A model generated the notes under the pieces. It searched no databases. It was not told the origin of the DNA and was given only the letters and a program-made list of their open reading frames with translations. Source: Actinospica sp035552695 (GTDB taxonomy: Bacteria; Actinomycetota; Actinomycetes; Streptomycetales; Catenulisporaceae). From it: a stretch of 64,000 nucleotides of DNA. A program made the position numbers and the translations under genes. Shown here piece after piece: positions 55,220 to 63,731 of the stretch. The stretch spans positions 24,006-88,005 of the forward strand of contig NZ_DASZKT010000032.1 of assembly GCF_035552695.1 (NCBI RefSeq), given 5' to 3'. Each line of letters opens with the position of its first letter. Position 1 is the first letter of the stretch.

Positions 55220-55223
55220 CTTT

Positions 55224-56177
55224 TCAAGCTGCTGCAACGGACGGTTCGACGGCGGCCGACGCTTCCGGCGCGGGGAACGGCGTGTGCCGGCGGGCCAGGC
55301 GCACGAGGGCATGCAGGGGCTCGGAGAGCGAGCCGAGACGCGCCTGCCAGCGCGCCTCGATGCCGACCCGGGCCAACCGCAGCGAGCACTCCGGGGCGAG
55401 TTCGAGCTCCACCAGGTCGCCGTCGGCGAGTTCGCGGGCCACGACCAAGCGCGGCACCATGGTGATTCCCCGGCCGTTGGCCACGATCCGGCGCAGCGTC
55501 GCGGTCGAGCCGGTGAGCATCCCGACCCGGGTGAACGGGCCGACGTCGCGGCCGTACTGGTCCAGCAGGTACTGCGAGGTGCAGCCGTGGTCCGCGACCA
55601 TGAACTCGGCATCCATCAGCACGTCCCGGGTCAGCGGACTCCCGGTGCGGGCAAGGGGATGATCGGGGGCAGCGACGAGCACGACCTGGTCCTGGCCGAT
55701 CGTGGTGTGCGGCAGCGCGGTCGGGTTGCCGTTGTCGAAGATGAACCCGACGTCGATGCGCCCGGCCGCGAGGTCGTCCGCGATCTGGTGGCGCATGCCT
55801 ACGGTCAGCACCGACTCGACGCTGAACCCGGGACCGGCGGCACCGAGTTCGAGGGCTGTCAGCAGGTCGGGCAGCCACTCCGTGGACAGCGACTCGACGA
55901 CGCCGATGCGCAGCCGCGGCCTGGCCCCGGCGACCTCCCGGCGCAGCCGCTCGTCGAGGTCCAGCCACGCGCGGGCCAGCGGTGCGAGCAGTTCCCCGGC
56001 GGGCGTCGGCGCGGTGCCGGTGCTGGTACGGTGCAGCACGGCCACGCCGAGCTCCTGCTCCAGGCCGCGAAGCTGATCGCTGACGCTGGACTGGGCGAAT
56101 CCGAGCCGTTGGGCGGCCGCGGCGATCCCGCCGCAATCGAGCACCGCCAGGAATGCGCGTAAGTGCCGAGCCTGCAT
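55224..56177 (-). CDS. LysR-family transcriptional regulator
   Basis: A 317-residue regulator. The N-terminal helix-turn-helix reads LRAFLAVLDCGGIAAAAQRLGFAQSSVSDQLRGLEQELGVAVLHR, with the wing TPAGELLAP. The periplasmic-binding-like effector domain has RLRIGVVESLSTEWLP, DVGFIFDNG and DHGCTSQYLL. The start is placed at ATG 56177 (MQARHLRAF) because GATAAT ends seven bases upstream; codons before it would lie in the promoter. It is divergent from an MFS exporter gene, with a T-N11-A palindrome between them, the normal LysR layout. It probably controls the exporter. Confidence 0.92.
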   Translation of the reverse strand: MQARHLRAFLAVLDCGGIAAAAQRLGFAQSSVSDQLRGLEQELGVAVLHRTSTGTAPTPAGELLAPLARAWLDLDERLRREVAGARPRLRIGVVESLSTEWLPDLLTALELGAAGPGFSVESVLTVGMRHQIADDLAAGRIDVGFIFDNGNPTALPHTTIGQDQVVLVAAPDHPLARTGSPLTRDVLMDAEFMVADHGCTSQYLLDQYGRDVGPFTRVGMLTGSTATLRRIVANGRGITMVPRLVVARELADGDLVELELAPECSLRLARVGIEARWQARLGSLSEPLHALVRLARRHTPFPAPEASAAVEPSVAAA

Positions 56178-56184
56178 ACGGGGC

Positions 56185-56226
56185 ATTATCACACGGCCAT
56201 CGGAACCTCCGATAGCCCCATCGGAA
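56185..56226. promoter_or_regulatory. LysR promoter and T-N11-A operator
   Basis: On the minus strand GATAAT (56185-56190) serves the LysR gene. Beside it ATCGGAACCTCCGAT (56199-56213) is a perfect palindrome with the T-N11-A spacing of LysR boxes. A third half-site ATCGGAA starts at 56220 towards the MFS gene. Confidence 0.7.
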
Positions 56227-56269
56227 TCCCGGCCTGTCGGCGCGCTGCCGAGATCCCGATCCTCGAAGC

Positions 56270-57652
56270 ATGACGACGATCTCGCTGCCGCACGCTGCCA
56301 CGGCGGAAACCACGGATCCGAAGGCCCGACGCCGGTTCTTCGGAATCACCATCGGCCTGCTGCTGGTCAACTTCGACGCCACCGTCCTCAACGTCGCCCT
56401 CCCCCGGATCGGTGCCGACCTGCACTCCTCGCCCGCCGCGCTGCCCTGGACCGCCGACGCGTACACGGTCGTCGTCAGCGGTCTGCTGCTCGCGGCCGGC
56501 GCCCTCGCCGACCGGCTCGGGTCACGCCGCGTGTTCCGCGGCGCGCTGCTCACCTTCGCCGTGTTCTCAGTGCTCTGCGCGGTGGCTCCGAACGCCGGGA
56601 CGCTGATCGCCGGACGCGCGCTGCTGGGCGTGAGCGCGGCCGGGCTGATGCCCGCGAGCCTGGCATTGCTGCGCGTGCTCTACCCGGATCCCGCCCGCCG
56701 GGTTCGCGCGGTCGGCAGCTGGGCGGCCGTGACCACGCTGGGGCTGTCCGCCGGACCCGGCTTCGGCGGCCTGCTGCTCGGCCTCGACTCGCCGGACGCC
56801 TGGCGGCTGATCTTCCTGGTGAACCCGCCGTTCGCGCTGCTCGGCTTCCGGCTCATCCGCGGTATCGGCGAGCCGGAGCGCGGCCCGCGGCAGGCCGTGG
56901 ACGCGGCGGGTTTGACACTCTCCATCGTGGGCCTCGGCGCCGCGACCTTCGGCCTGATCGAGTCGGGCTCCGCGGGCTGGACGAACCCGGCCGTGCTCGC
57001 CGCGCTCTCAGTATCAGTGCTCGCATTCGTCGCCCTGGCGTTGGTGGAACGGCGTGCCGCGGCGCCCGCGCTGCCGCCGGTGCTGTTCGCGCTCGCCCGG
57101 GTGCGCACCGCGCTCGGCTCCGCGCTGGTGACGAACTTCCTGTGGTACGGGCTCTGGTTCCTACTCGCGATCTGGCTGCAGACCGTCCGCCACCTCAGCC
57201 CGCTCGAGACAGGCCTCTTCTTCGTCCCGGCCGCGCTGCCCTGCTCGATGGTGCCGCCGTTCACCGCGCGCGCCGTGGCCCGCTTTGGAGCAAGGCGGGT
57301 GCAGGTCACCGGATTCGCGCTGTACGCCCTGGCCGCGGCCGTGTTCGTGGCCGTAGGTTCGAGTGCGCCGCTGTGGGTGTACGTCGTCGGCGCGCTGCTG
57401 TTCTCGCTCGCCGCGGTCCAGGTCGTGCCCGCCGTCACCTCCGAGATCTCGATCGCGGCGCCCGAACGCTACGCGGCGACCGGCCAGGGCGCGCTGTACG
57501 CCGCCCGGCAGGCCGGCTCGGCGCTCGGCGTGGCCGTCGTCAGCGCGGTCGGCACGACCAATCTGCGCGGCGCGGCCGTGACCCTGCTCGTCGGCGCGGC
57601 GCTGGCGCTCGTCCTCGTCGCGTTCGGCGGCAGGTCTAGCCAGGGGCGATAG
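56270..57652 (+). CDS. MFS exporter, DHA2-like
   Basis: A 460-residue multidrug-type exporter. The first helix reads GLLLVNFDATVLNVALPRI, the hallmark of the EmrB/DHA2 branch, then WTADAYTVVVSGLLLAAGALADRLGSRRVF with motif A. GRALLGVSAAGLMPASLALL and WAAVTTLGLSAGPGFGGLLLG (motif C) mark an antiporter. There seem to be 12-14 helices. It is divergent from a LysR gene with an operator between them, so its expression is probably induced by the compound it exports. Confidence 0.9.
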   Translation: MTTISLPHAATAETTDPKARRRFFGITIGLLLVNFDATVLNVALPRIGADLHSSPAALPWTADAYTVVVSGLLLAAGALADRLGSRRVFRGALLTFAVFSVLCAVAPNAGTLIAGRALLGVSAAGLMPASLALLRVLYPDPARRVRAVGSWAAVTTLGLSAGPGFGGLLLGLDSPDAWRLIFLVNPPFALLGFRLIRGIGEPERGPRQAVDAAGLTLSIVGLGAATFGLIESGSAGWTNPAVLAALSVSVLAFVALALVERRAAAPALPPVLFALARVRTALGSALVTNFLWYGLWFLLAIWLQTVRHLSPLETGLFFVPAALPCSMVPPFTARAVARFGARRVQVTGFALYALAAAVFVAVGSSAPLWVYVVGALLFSLAAVQVVPAVTSEISIAAPERYAATGQGALYAARQAGSALGVAVVSAVGTTNLRGAAVTLLVGAALALVLVAFGGRSSQGR

Positions 57653-57662
57653 CTTTAGACCG
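57650..57662 (+). promoter_or_regulatory. Leaderless promoter of dgt
   Basis: TAGCTT (57650-57655) ends six bases before the GTG of dgt. Confidence 0.45.
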
Positions 57663-58909
57663 TGAACTATGAGCCCTCGGACATCGAGCGGTACGCCGTC
57701 GAACCGGTCAGCGGCGAGAAGCGGGGCGCGACCGACCGCACCCCGTTCCAGCGGGACCGCGCGCGGATCCTGCACAGCGCCGCGCTGCGCAGGCTCGCCG
57801 GGAAGACCCAGGTGGTCGCCCCCGGCGAGTCCGACTTCCCGCGCACCCGGCTGACCCACTCCCTCGAAGTCGCGCAGATCGGCCGGGAGATCGCCGGGGC
57901 GCTCGGCGCCGACCCGGACCTCGCCGAGGCGGCCTGCCTGGCGCACGACTTGGGCCACCCGCCGTTCGGACACACCGGCGAGGCCGCGCTCGACGACGTG
58001 TGCGGCCACATCGGCGGCTTCGAGGGCAACGCGCAGAACCTGCGGATCATGAGCCGCCTCGAGGCGAAGATCATCACGCCGGACGGCCGGTCCGTCGGCA
58101 TCAACGCGACCCGCGCGCTGCTCGACGCGACGACGAAGTACCCGTGGCGGCGCCGCGAGGGCCTGCGCAAGTTCGGCACGTACCGCGACGACCTGCCCGT
58201 CTTCCGCTGGGTGCGCGCCGCGACGCCGACGGAATACGCCGAGGCCAAGTGCTTCGAGGCGCAGATCATGGACTGGTCGGACGACGTGGCGTACTCGGTG
58301 CACGATCTCGAGGACGCGATCGTGTCCGGGCAGTTGGATCTTCGGGTCCTGAAGGCGGACGCGGAGCGCGACGGACTGTTCCAGCGGACTCTCGGCTACG
58401 CCCCCGACGCCTCCACCGAGGAACTCGCCGAAACCCTCGACCGCCTGCAGTCCGTGGAGTGGTGGCCGACCGATTTCGACGGCTCATTCACCGCGCAGGC
58501 CCGCCTCAAGCGCACATCGAGCGAGCTGATCGGCCGCTTCTGCCGACCGGTGGTGCAGGCGACGAAGGATGAACATGGCCCCGGCCCGCACCAGCGCTAC
58601 GCGGCGCGGCTGATCGTGCCCCGCCAGGTGCGCTTGGAGTGCGAGCTACTCAAAGCGGTCGCGGCGCGGTACGTGATGGAGACGGATCGGGCTCTGACGC
58701 TGCGCCGGACGCAGAGCGATCTGATCAAGGACCTCGTGGCCCGGCTGAGCAATCGCCCCGACCTGCTCGACCCGCCGTTCGCCGAGACGTACGCGAGCGC
58801 ACCGGACGACGGCGCACGGCTGCGCGTGTTCATCGACCAGGTGTCCACCTACACGGACGCGAGAGCATACGCGACGTACCGGACGCTTCTTGTCAGTACT
58901 GGGAAGTAA
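57662..58909 (+). CDS. dgt: Deoxyguanosinetriphosphate triphosphohydrolase-like protein
   Basis: A 415-residue HD-domain dNTPase that splits dNTPs to nucleosides and triphosphate. The metal ligands are in RLTHSLEVAQIG and ACLAHDLGHPPFGHTGE, with the later Asp in MDWSDDVAYSVHDLEDAI. The start RDRARILHSAALRRLAGKTQV is usual. GTG 57662 is favoured by TAGCTT six bases upstream. It ends 11 bp before dnaG, the usual actinobacterial pairing, so the two are probably cotranscribed. Confidence 0.93.
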   Translation: MNYEPSDIERYAVEPVSGEKRGATDRTPFQRDRARILHSAALRRLAGKTQVVAPGESDFPRTRLTHSLEVAQIGREIAGALGADPDLAEAACLAHDLGHPPFGHTGEAALDDVCGHIGGFEGNAQNLRIMSRLEAKIITPDGRSVGINATRALLDATTKYPWRRREGLRKFGTYRDDLPVFRWVRAATPTEYAEAKCFEAQIMDWSDDVAYSVHDLEDAIVSGQLDLRVLKADAERDGLFQRTLGYAPDASTEELAETLDRLQSVEWWPTDFDGSFTAQARLKRTSSELIGRFCRPVVQATKDEHGPGPHQRYAARLIVPRQVRLECELLKAVAARYVMETDRALTLRRTQSDLIKDLVARLSNRPDLLDPPFAETYASAPDDGARLRVFIDQVSTYTDARAYATYRTLLVSTGK

Positions 58910-58920
58910 GCTTCTGACCC

Positions 58921-60816
58921 ATGGCCGGGCGGATCAGGGACGAGGACGTGCGCGCAGTGCGCGACGCGTCGGCGATCGCTGACGTCATCGGCGAGTACCT
59001 GCAGCTGCGTTCGGCGGGCGGCGGCAACCTGAAGGGCCTGTGCCCCTTCCACGACGAGAAGTCGCCGTCGTTCAACGTGACCCCCTCCCGCGGCATGTAT
59101 TACTGCTTCGGATGCGGCGAGGGCGGCGACGTCATCACCTTCATCACGAAGGTGGAGGGCCTCGCCTTCAACGAGGCGGTCGAACGCCTGGCGAAGCGGG
59201 CCCGGATCGAGCTGCGCTATGCCGAGGGCGGCTATACGAAGCGTGCGGTGAGCAGCGAACGCGCGCGGCTGCTGGAGGCGAACCAGGTCGCCGCACAGTA
59301 TTACCGTGAGCAGTTGGCCGCGCCGGGTGCGCGCGTGGGCCGGGAACTGTTGGCCGGCCGCGGCTTCGACCAGTCCGCGGCGGAGAAGTTCCGCATCGGC
59401 TACGCGCCGGACGGCTGGGACAACCTGATCCGGCACCTGCTCACGCGCGGCTTCACCGAGCGGGAGCTGACGACGGGGGGCCTGGCCTCGCAGGGACAGC
59501 GCGGCCTGATCGACCGCTTCCGGAATCGGCTGATGTGGCCCATCGCGGACGTCGGCGGGGAGATCATCGGCTTCGGCGGTCGTCGGCTGTCCGAGGACAA
59601 GAACAGCCCCAAGTACCTGAACACGCCCGAGACGCCGCTCTACAAGAAGTCATCCGTGCTCTACGGCCTGGACCTCGCGCGGCGGGACATCGTCAGCCAG
59701 CAGAAGGCCGTCGTCGTCGAGGGCTACACCGACGTGATGGCGTGCCATCTGGCCGGCGAGGGCACCGCGATCGCCACCTGCGGCACCTCCTTCGGCGAGG
59801 AGCACATCAAGATACTGCGAAGGCTGACCGGGGACCGGAACCAGTTCCTCAGCGCCAAGATCGTGTTCACCTTCGACGGCGACTCGGCCGGGCAGAAGGC
59901 GGCGCTGCGCGTCTTCACCGAGGACCAGAGGTTTGTGACGCAGACGTACGTGGCCGTGCAGCCGGAGGGCCTCGACCCGTGCGATCTGCGGATGGCCCAG
60001 GGCGACGCGGCGGTGCGCGCGCTCGTCGAATCGCCCGTGCAGCTCTTCGAGTTCGTGATCAAGACCCAGCTCGCCGCGCACGACCTCAACACCCCCGAGG
60101 GCCAGGTGCAGGCGCTGCGCGCCGCGTCCCCGGTCGTCGCCGGCATTCGGGACGACGCGCTGCGACAGGGCTACGCGCTCCGGCTGTCCGGCTGGCTCGG
60201 GCTCGACGAACAGGTGGTCCGCGCCGAGATCCGCCGCGCGGCGCCCCGCCGGGACCGCGCCGCGGTTTCTTCGGGACCGCAGCAACGTGCCGCGGCCCCG
60301 GGGCCCGCGGCGTCGCCCGTCGTCGAGGTCCCCGCGCGGGACCGGCACCGGCAGCGCGAGGCGCTGAAGATCGCGCTGCAGTACCCGATCGCGGCCGGGG
60401 CGCTGTTCGACGACCTCGAGTTGGCGGAGTTCACCCTGCCCGGCCACGCCCTCGTCTCGCAGGCGATCGCGGCCGCCGGAGGCTGCGCGGCGGCCCGATC
60501 CGCGGACGAGTTCCGGGAAAAGGTGATGACGTCCGCGCCGGACGACCGCGTACGCGGCATGATCAACGAGCTGCTCGTGGAACCCCTGCAGGTACGGCGC
60601 TCGGCAAAGAACCGTGACCAGGTCGAACAGCAATACGTCGAGACCTGCATGAGCTCGGTGCGGCTGAGCGCGGTGGAGCGGCGGATCTCCTTGCTGCGCG
60701 CGCAGATGCTGCGTGCCGGGGCCGCCGGGGACCCGGACGCGCAGGCGGCCCTGTTCGGACAGCTCCAGCAGTACCAACAGTACGCCGCGCAACTCAAATC
60801 CCGCTACGGACTGTAG
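58921..60816 (+). CDS. dnaG: DNA primase
   Basis: A 631-residue primase that makes RNA primers at the replication fork. The zinc domain has CPFHDEKSPSFNVTPSRGMYYCFGCGEGG. The catalytic core follows with RFRNRLMWPIADVGGEIIGFGGR, then the TOPRIM motifs VVVEGYTDVMACHLAG and VFTFDGDSAGQKAAL. The C-terminal helical part (about 490-631) binds the DnaB helicase. ATG 58921 lies eight bases after TAAGCT, so dnaG may also have its own leaderless start besides the dgt transcript. Confidence 0.97.
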   Translation: MAGRIRDEDVRAVRDASAIADVIGEYLQLRSAGGGNLKGLCPFHDEKSPSFNVTPSRGMYYCFGCGEGGDVITFITKVEGLAFNEAVERLAKRARIELRYAEGGYTKRAVSSERARLLEANQVAAQYYREQLAAPGARVGRELLAGRGFDQSAAEKFRIGYAPDGWDNLIRHLLTRGFTERELTTGGLASQGQRGLIDRFRNRLMWPIADVGGEIIGFGGRRLSEDKNSPKYLNTPETPLYKKSSVLYGLDLARRDIVSQQKAVVVEGYTDVMACHLAGEGTAIATCGTSFGEEHIKILRRLTGDRNQFLSAKIVFTFDGDSAGQKAALRVFTEDQRFVTQTYVAVQPEGLDPCDLRMAQGDAAVRALVESPVQLFEFVIKTQLAAHDLNTPEGQVQALRAASPVVAGIRDDALRQGYALRLSGWLGLDEQVVRAEIRRAAPRRDRAAVSSGPQQRAAAPGPAASPVVEVPARDRHRQREALKIALQYPIAAGALFDDLELAEFTLPGHALVSQAIAAAGGCAAARSADEFREKVMTSAPDDRVRGMINELLVEPLQVRRSAKNRDQVEQQYVETCMSSVRLSAVERRISLLRAQMLRAGAAGDPDAQAALFGQLQQYQQYAAQLKSRYGL

Positions 60817-61125
60817 AACCCGGGCCTCCGCAAGGGATCAATCACCGCGCACTGGTGCACAACCGGCGCGCCCGGTGACCCGGATTGACCCGGAATCCGC
60901 GCACCTGCACCGGTAAATAACGCAAAGTTCCTCGGCTTCGGAGGCGCAAACCTCCGCGCGCCGGGGTAGGGGTGTTATCGCAAGGAACCCACAGTGCCGT
61001 CGGTCCCAGCTAGCTGCCCGGCGGCGCGAGCCAAGGATCGCCAGTGGGGCAGAGCGTGCGGCGGCCCAAGCGGGTGCAGCACCCGCGCACGCTGCCTGCT
61101 GGCCGTTGATGCGAACGGAGTTCGG
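60817..61125. other. Leader region of the sigma factor gene
   Basis: A 309-base gap. It contains two competing short hairpins: CCTC (60930-60933) can pair with GAGG (60941-60944), or GGAGG (60940-60944) with CCTCC (60951-60955). A possible -10 (GGTAAATAAC) lies near 60912-60920. I see no gene here; a longer in-frame reading of the sigma gene starts at 60994 but is not supported by a ribosome site. Confidence 0.5.
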
Positions 61126-62436
61126 ATGGACGGCGCGCTCGCCCGAGTGTTGACGGATCCTGATACAACCACCCCCGCCCCGGGGGCCACACCAGCCGGG
61201 GCGCGGAACGGGCGCATCCTCAGACTCGTGGAGCCGCCGGCCGACCCTCCGGAGCAGACTCAGCCGGAGCCGCTGATGGCACAGGGACAGGTAGCGCAGC
61301 AGGCAGGCGAGGCGCAGGCGGCGCCCGACGCCGAGCAGGCCGACCTCAACGGCGGTCTGCTCGCGGAGGTCGTGCAACTGCCGCTGGCGAGGACCGAGGC
61401 GCAGTCGCGGAGCCTGCGTGAGCCCGACCCCTCCGAGATGGAGCAGGAGGAGCAGGAGACCCAGCCCACCGAGAAGGAGGAGGCCGCCGCCGAGGCGCAC
61501 GTGACCGCGTGGGCCGACTCGGCGGGACCCGCGGGCGACCTGTTCCGGCAGTATCTGCGCGAGATCGGCCGCATCCCGCTGCTCACCGCCGTGCAGGAGG
61601 TCGAGCTCGCCCGCGCCGTCGAGGCCGGCCTGTTCGCCGACGAGAGGCTGCTGACGACCTTCGACCTGCACGCCGAGGACCGCCGCGACCTGCACGTGCT
61701 CGTGCTCCAAGGCCAAAGCGCCAAGCGCAAGCTGATCGAGGCCAACCTGCGCCTCGTCGTCTCCATCGCCAAGCGCTACATCGGCCGCGGAATGTCGATC
61801 CTGGACCTCGTCCAGGAGGGCAACCTGGGCCTGATCCGCGCGGTGGAGAAGTTCGACTACGCGCGCGGCTACAAGTTCTCGACGTACGCCACGTGGTGGA
61901 TCCGGCAGGCGATGAGCCGCGCACTGGCCGACCAGGCCCGCACGATCCGCGTACCGGTGCACGTCGTCGAGCTGATGAACCGCGTCGTGCGGCTGCAGCG
62001 TGCCCTGCTCCAGGCCAACTCCATCGAGCCCACGCCGGAGCAGATCGCCGAAGTCCTAGGCGTCCCCACCGAGCGCGTCATCGAGGTCCTCCGCCTCGCC
62101 CAGGAACCGGTCTCACTCCACGCCCCCGTCGGCGAAGAGGACGACGTGGCCCTAGGCGACCTCATAGAGGACGCCGACGCCGAGTCCCCCGCCGACTCCG
62201 TCGCCGTAATGATGCTCAGGGAACACCTGGACACCCTGCTCTCCACCCTCGGCGAGCGCGAGAAGCGCGTAGTACAGCTGCGCTACGGCCTAACCGACGG
62301 CGAGCCGCACACCCTCGAAGAGATCGGCCGCACCTTCGGCGTCACCCGCGAGCGCATCCGCCAGATCGAGGCCAAGACCCTCGCCAAGCTCCGCGGCCAC
62401 TGTTACGCCGACCAGCTGAAGGACTACCTCCGCTAA
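61126..62436 (+). CDS. RNA polymerase sigma factor, HrdB/RpoD-like (group 1 or 2)
   Basis: A 436-residue sigma-70 factor. The first ~130 residues are a variable acidic Gln/Glu-rich tract (EMEQEEQETQPTEKEEAAAE). Then come region 1.2 (DLFRQYLREIGRIPLLTAVQEVELARAVE), region 2 (LRLVVSIAKRYIGRGMSILDLVQEGNLGLIRAVEKFDYARGYKFSTYATWWIRQAM), region 3 and region 4 (GVTRERIRQIEAKTLAKLR). ATG 61126 with GGAG eight bases upstream fits. Its place just after dgt-dnaG recalls the hrd gene next to dnaG in Streptomyces. Whether it is the principal sigma or a close relative cannot be told from one copy. Confidence 0.9.
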   Translation: MDGALARVLTDPDTTTPAPGATPAGARNGRILRLVEPPADPPEQTQPEPLMAQGQVAQQAGEAQAAPDAEQADLNGGLLAEVVQLPLARTEAQSRSLREPDPSEMEQEEQETQPTEKEEAAAEAHVTAWADSAGPAGDLFRQYLREIGRIPLLTAVQEVELARAVEAGLFADERLLTTFDLHAEDRRDLHVLVLQGQSAKRKLIEANLRLVVSIAKRYIGRGMSILDLVQEGNLGLIRAVEKFDYARGYKFSTYATWWIRQAMSRALADQARTIRVPVHVVELMNRVVRLQRALLQANSIEPTPEQIAEVLGVPTERVIEVLRLAQEPVSLHAPVGEEDDVALGDLIEDADAESPADSVAVMMLREHLDTLLSTLGEREKRVVQLRYGLTDGEPHTLEEIGRTFGVTRERIRQIEAKTLAKLRGHCYADQLKDYLR

Positions 62437-62438
62437 CC

Positions 62439-62466
62439 CCGGCGGCGCCCCCACCCGCGCCGCCGG
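62439..62466 (+). terminator. Hairpin after the sigma factor gene
   Basis: A perfect 10-bp stem (CCGGCGGCGC with GCGCCGCCGG) and an eight-base loop lies two bases past the stop. There is no T-run, as is common in very GC-rich genomes. Confidence 0.65.
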
Positions 62467-62479
62467 CCTTGGCCGTACA

Positions 62480-62705
62480 TCCCCCACGGCTTGATCTTGA
62501 TATCCCCACGACCTGGATTCCCCACGACCTGCTTACGCCTGATATCCCACTACCCGACACCCCACCACCTGTTTACGCGTGCTCCCCCACCACCTGATAT
62601 CCCCGCCACCGTTTACGTGTGCTCCCCACCACCTTTTACGCGTGCTCCCCCACCACCTGATATCCCCATATCCCCACCACCTGGCTTACGCCAGCTCCCC
62701 CACCC
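62480..62705. repeat. Degenerate array of CACCACCTGATATCCCC-type repeats
   Basis: Elements such as CCACCACCTGATATCCCC (several variants with ACGACCTGG or CTACCCGACA) alternate with TTTACGCGTGCTCCCC. The unit is about 25-40 bp and irregular. There are about eight partial copies. GATATC recurs in several of them. The tract does not look like CRISPR because both repeat and spacer parts are related. Confidence 0.7.
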
Positions 62706-62924
62706 GGCGCACCCACGACGTCTCTTCCTCGTCCCCGCCCCGTCCGCCCCGCCCGCGTTCACCCACCCCCACGGCCGCAACACGCTCCGCGACACTGACC
62801 ACGGCGCTCCGCGCCAACCAGACGACCTCGTCAAACTGACGGCGAATCCACCGCACCGCGGCCGACGACGCCCCAGTGCGGGCGCTCCCGCCCCACCCCT
62901 TCCAGCCTCCGCCGCCTCCCCTCT

Positions 62925-63013
62925 CCCACTCTTTCGTCCCTCCCCTGCCCTGCTCCTTCGTCTTTCCCCAGCCCTGCTCCTTCGTTTCTCCCCTCCCCCT
63001 ACTCCTTCGTCGT
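62925..63013. repeat. Pyrimidine-rich repeat CCCTGCTCCTTCGT
   Basis: Four related units (ACTCTTTCGTCCCTCCC, GCCCTGCTCCTTCGTCTTTCC, GCCCTGCTCCTTCGTTTCTC, CCCCTACTCCTTCGTCGTC) follow each other at about 23-25 bp. The last one runs into the C-terminal codons of the YtxH-like gene, so the repeat may have grown from the 3' end of that gene. Confidence 0.65.
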
Positions 63014-63496
63014 CGCCTCACCCTCCCCCTCGTTCTTCGGCTTCGGCTGCACGTACGGCGCCGACATCCCCCCGTGGTACGCCTCGTGCTGCGAGTTGTT
63101 CGAGTGATTCGCGTGGTTCGACCGATGGACGTGCAGGTTCGGCCGCCCGATCCGCACACTGTGCCCGTTCACCCGCACGCCGTGCTTGCGCACTCCCCCC
63201 ATCAGCCGCTTCGTCCTACGCCGCAGAGCCGCCGGCTCCCCGTCCTTGCCCTCCGCCGACTCGCCCTCGCCGTCCGACTTCCCGCGGTTCTTCACCTTCC
63301 GCGCCGCGGCCCCCGCCACCGAAGACCCCGCGTTCCCGACCTTCTGCAGCGCGGTCGAGGCCCCGCGGCGTACCCGCGTGTCATGCACCACCGCGGATGC
63401 CGCCGCGGCGGACCGGTCGTAAAGCCCCCGTCCGGCACGACTACCCGCCAACAACCCCGCGGCCAGCCCCGCCGCGAACCCCAACTTCGCGCTCAC
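62999..63496 (-). CDS. YtxH-like small protein with His/Asn-rich tail
   Basis: A 165-residue protein. The N-terminus KLGFAAGLAAGLLAGSRAGRGLYDR is the glycine-rich membrane-associated segment of YtxH-like stress proteins. A basic helical middle (GNAGSSVAGAAARKVKNRGK) follows, then a tail rich in His and Asn (NLHVHRSNHANHSNNSQHE) that could bind metal. The GTG start has GAGGAGG seven bases upstream, an excellent site. The C-terminal codons lie inside a pyrimidine-rich repeat. Its function is unknown. Confidence 0.7.
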   Translation of the reverse strand: MSAKLGFAAGLAAGLLAGSRAGRGLYDRSAAAASAVVHDTRVRRGASTALQKVGNAGSSVAGAAARKVKNRGKSDGEGESAEGKDGEPAALRRRTKRLMGGVRKHGVRVNGHSVRIGRPNLHVHRSNHANHSNNSQHEAYHGGMSAPYVQPKPKNEGEGEATTKE

Positions 63497-63673
63497 CTGC
63501 GCCTCCTCAGATCAGAGCACAAAAGTACGATTTATCCTGTTAGGAACCATCGCCCCGGATACCCCGCCCGCCGCCCCTCAAACCGGCCGCCCTCCCCGTC
63601 GCCCCCGCCACCTCCCAGAAACCCCCTCGCCGCACCCCGATAACCCGGTTGGCCCGCGCCCCCCTGAATGCGC

Positions 63674-63679
63674 TAAGGT
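63674..63679 (+). promoter_or_regulatory. Candidate -10 of the tRNA-Asn gene
   Basis: TAAGGT lies about 52 bases before the tRNA. TTGGCC 19 bases upstream is a possible -35. Confidence 0.4.
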
Positions 63680-63731
63680 TGTCCCCGCGAGGTCGAGTGG
63701 CAAGCCAATCGGCCAAGCTGAAGTGCACCAA

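Larger units (their letters stand above)
54812..55223. other. AT-richer intergenic region with palindromes
   Basis: A 412-base gap upstream of the GT2-GH26 fusion and downstream of the LysR gene. It is clearly less GC-rich than the rest. It contains AAAACATGTTTT (54982-54993), a tRNA-like fragment, and nested inverted repeats at 55139-55219. I see no protein gene. It must hold the promoter of the polysaccharide operon, but I cannot place it firmly. Confidence 0.55.
62437..62998. other. Non-coding repeat-rich gap
   Basis: A 562-base stretch without a supported gene. It holds the sigma gene terminator, the repeat array at 62480-62705 and, after 62900, a pyrimidine-rich repeat tract. Open frames across it are low-complexity Pro/Arg runs and look like chance. 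Confidence 0.65.

Noticed and set aside
60994..61125. A 44-residue longer sigma factor
   Set aside because: The extension is Cys/Arg-rich with no family similarity, while the ATG at 61126 has a ribosome site.
62480..62705. Possible CRISPR array
   Set aside because: Repeat and spacer parts are related, unit length varies, and there are no cas genes nearby.
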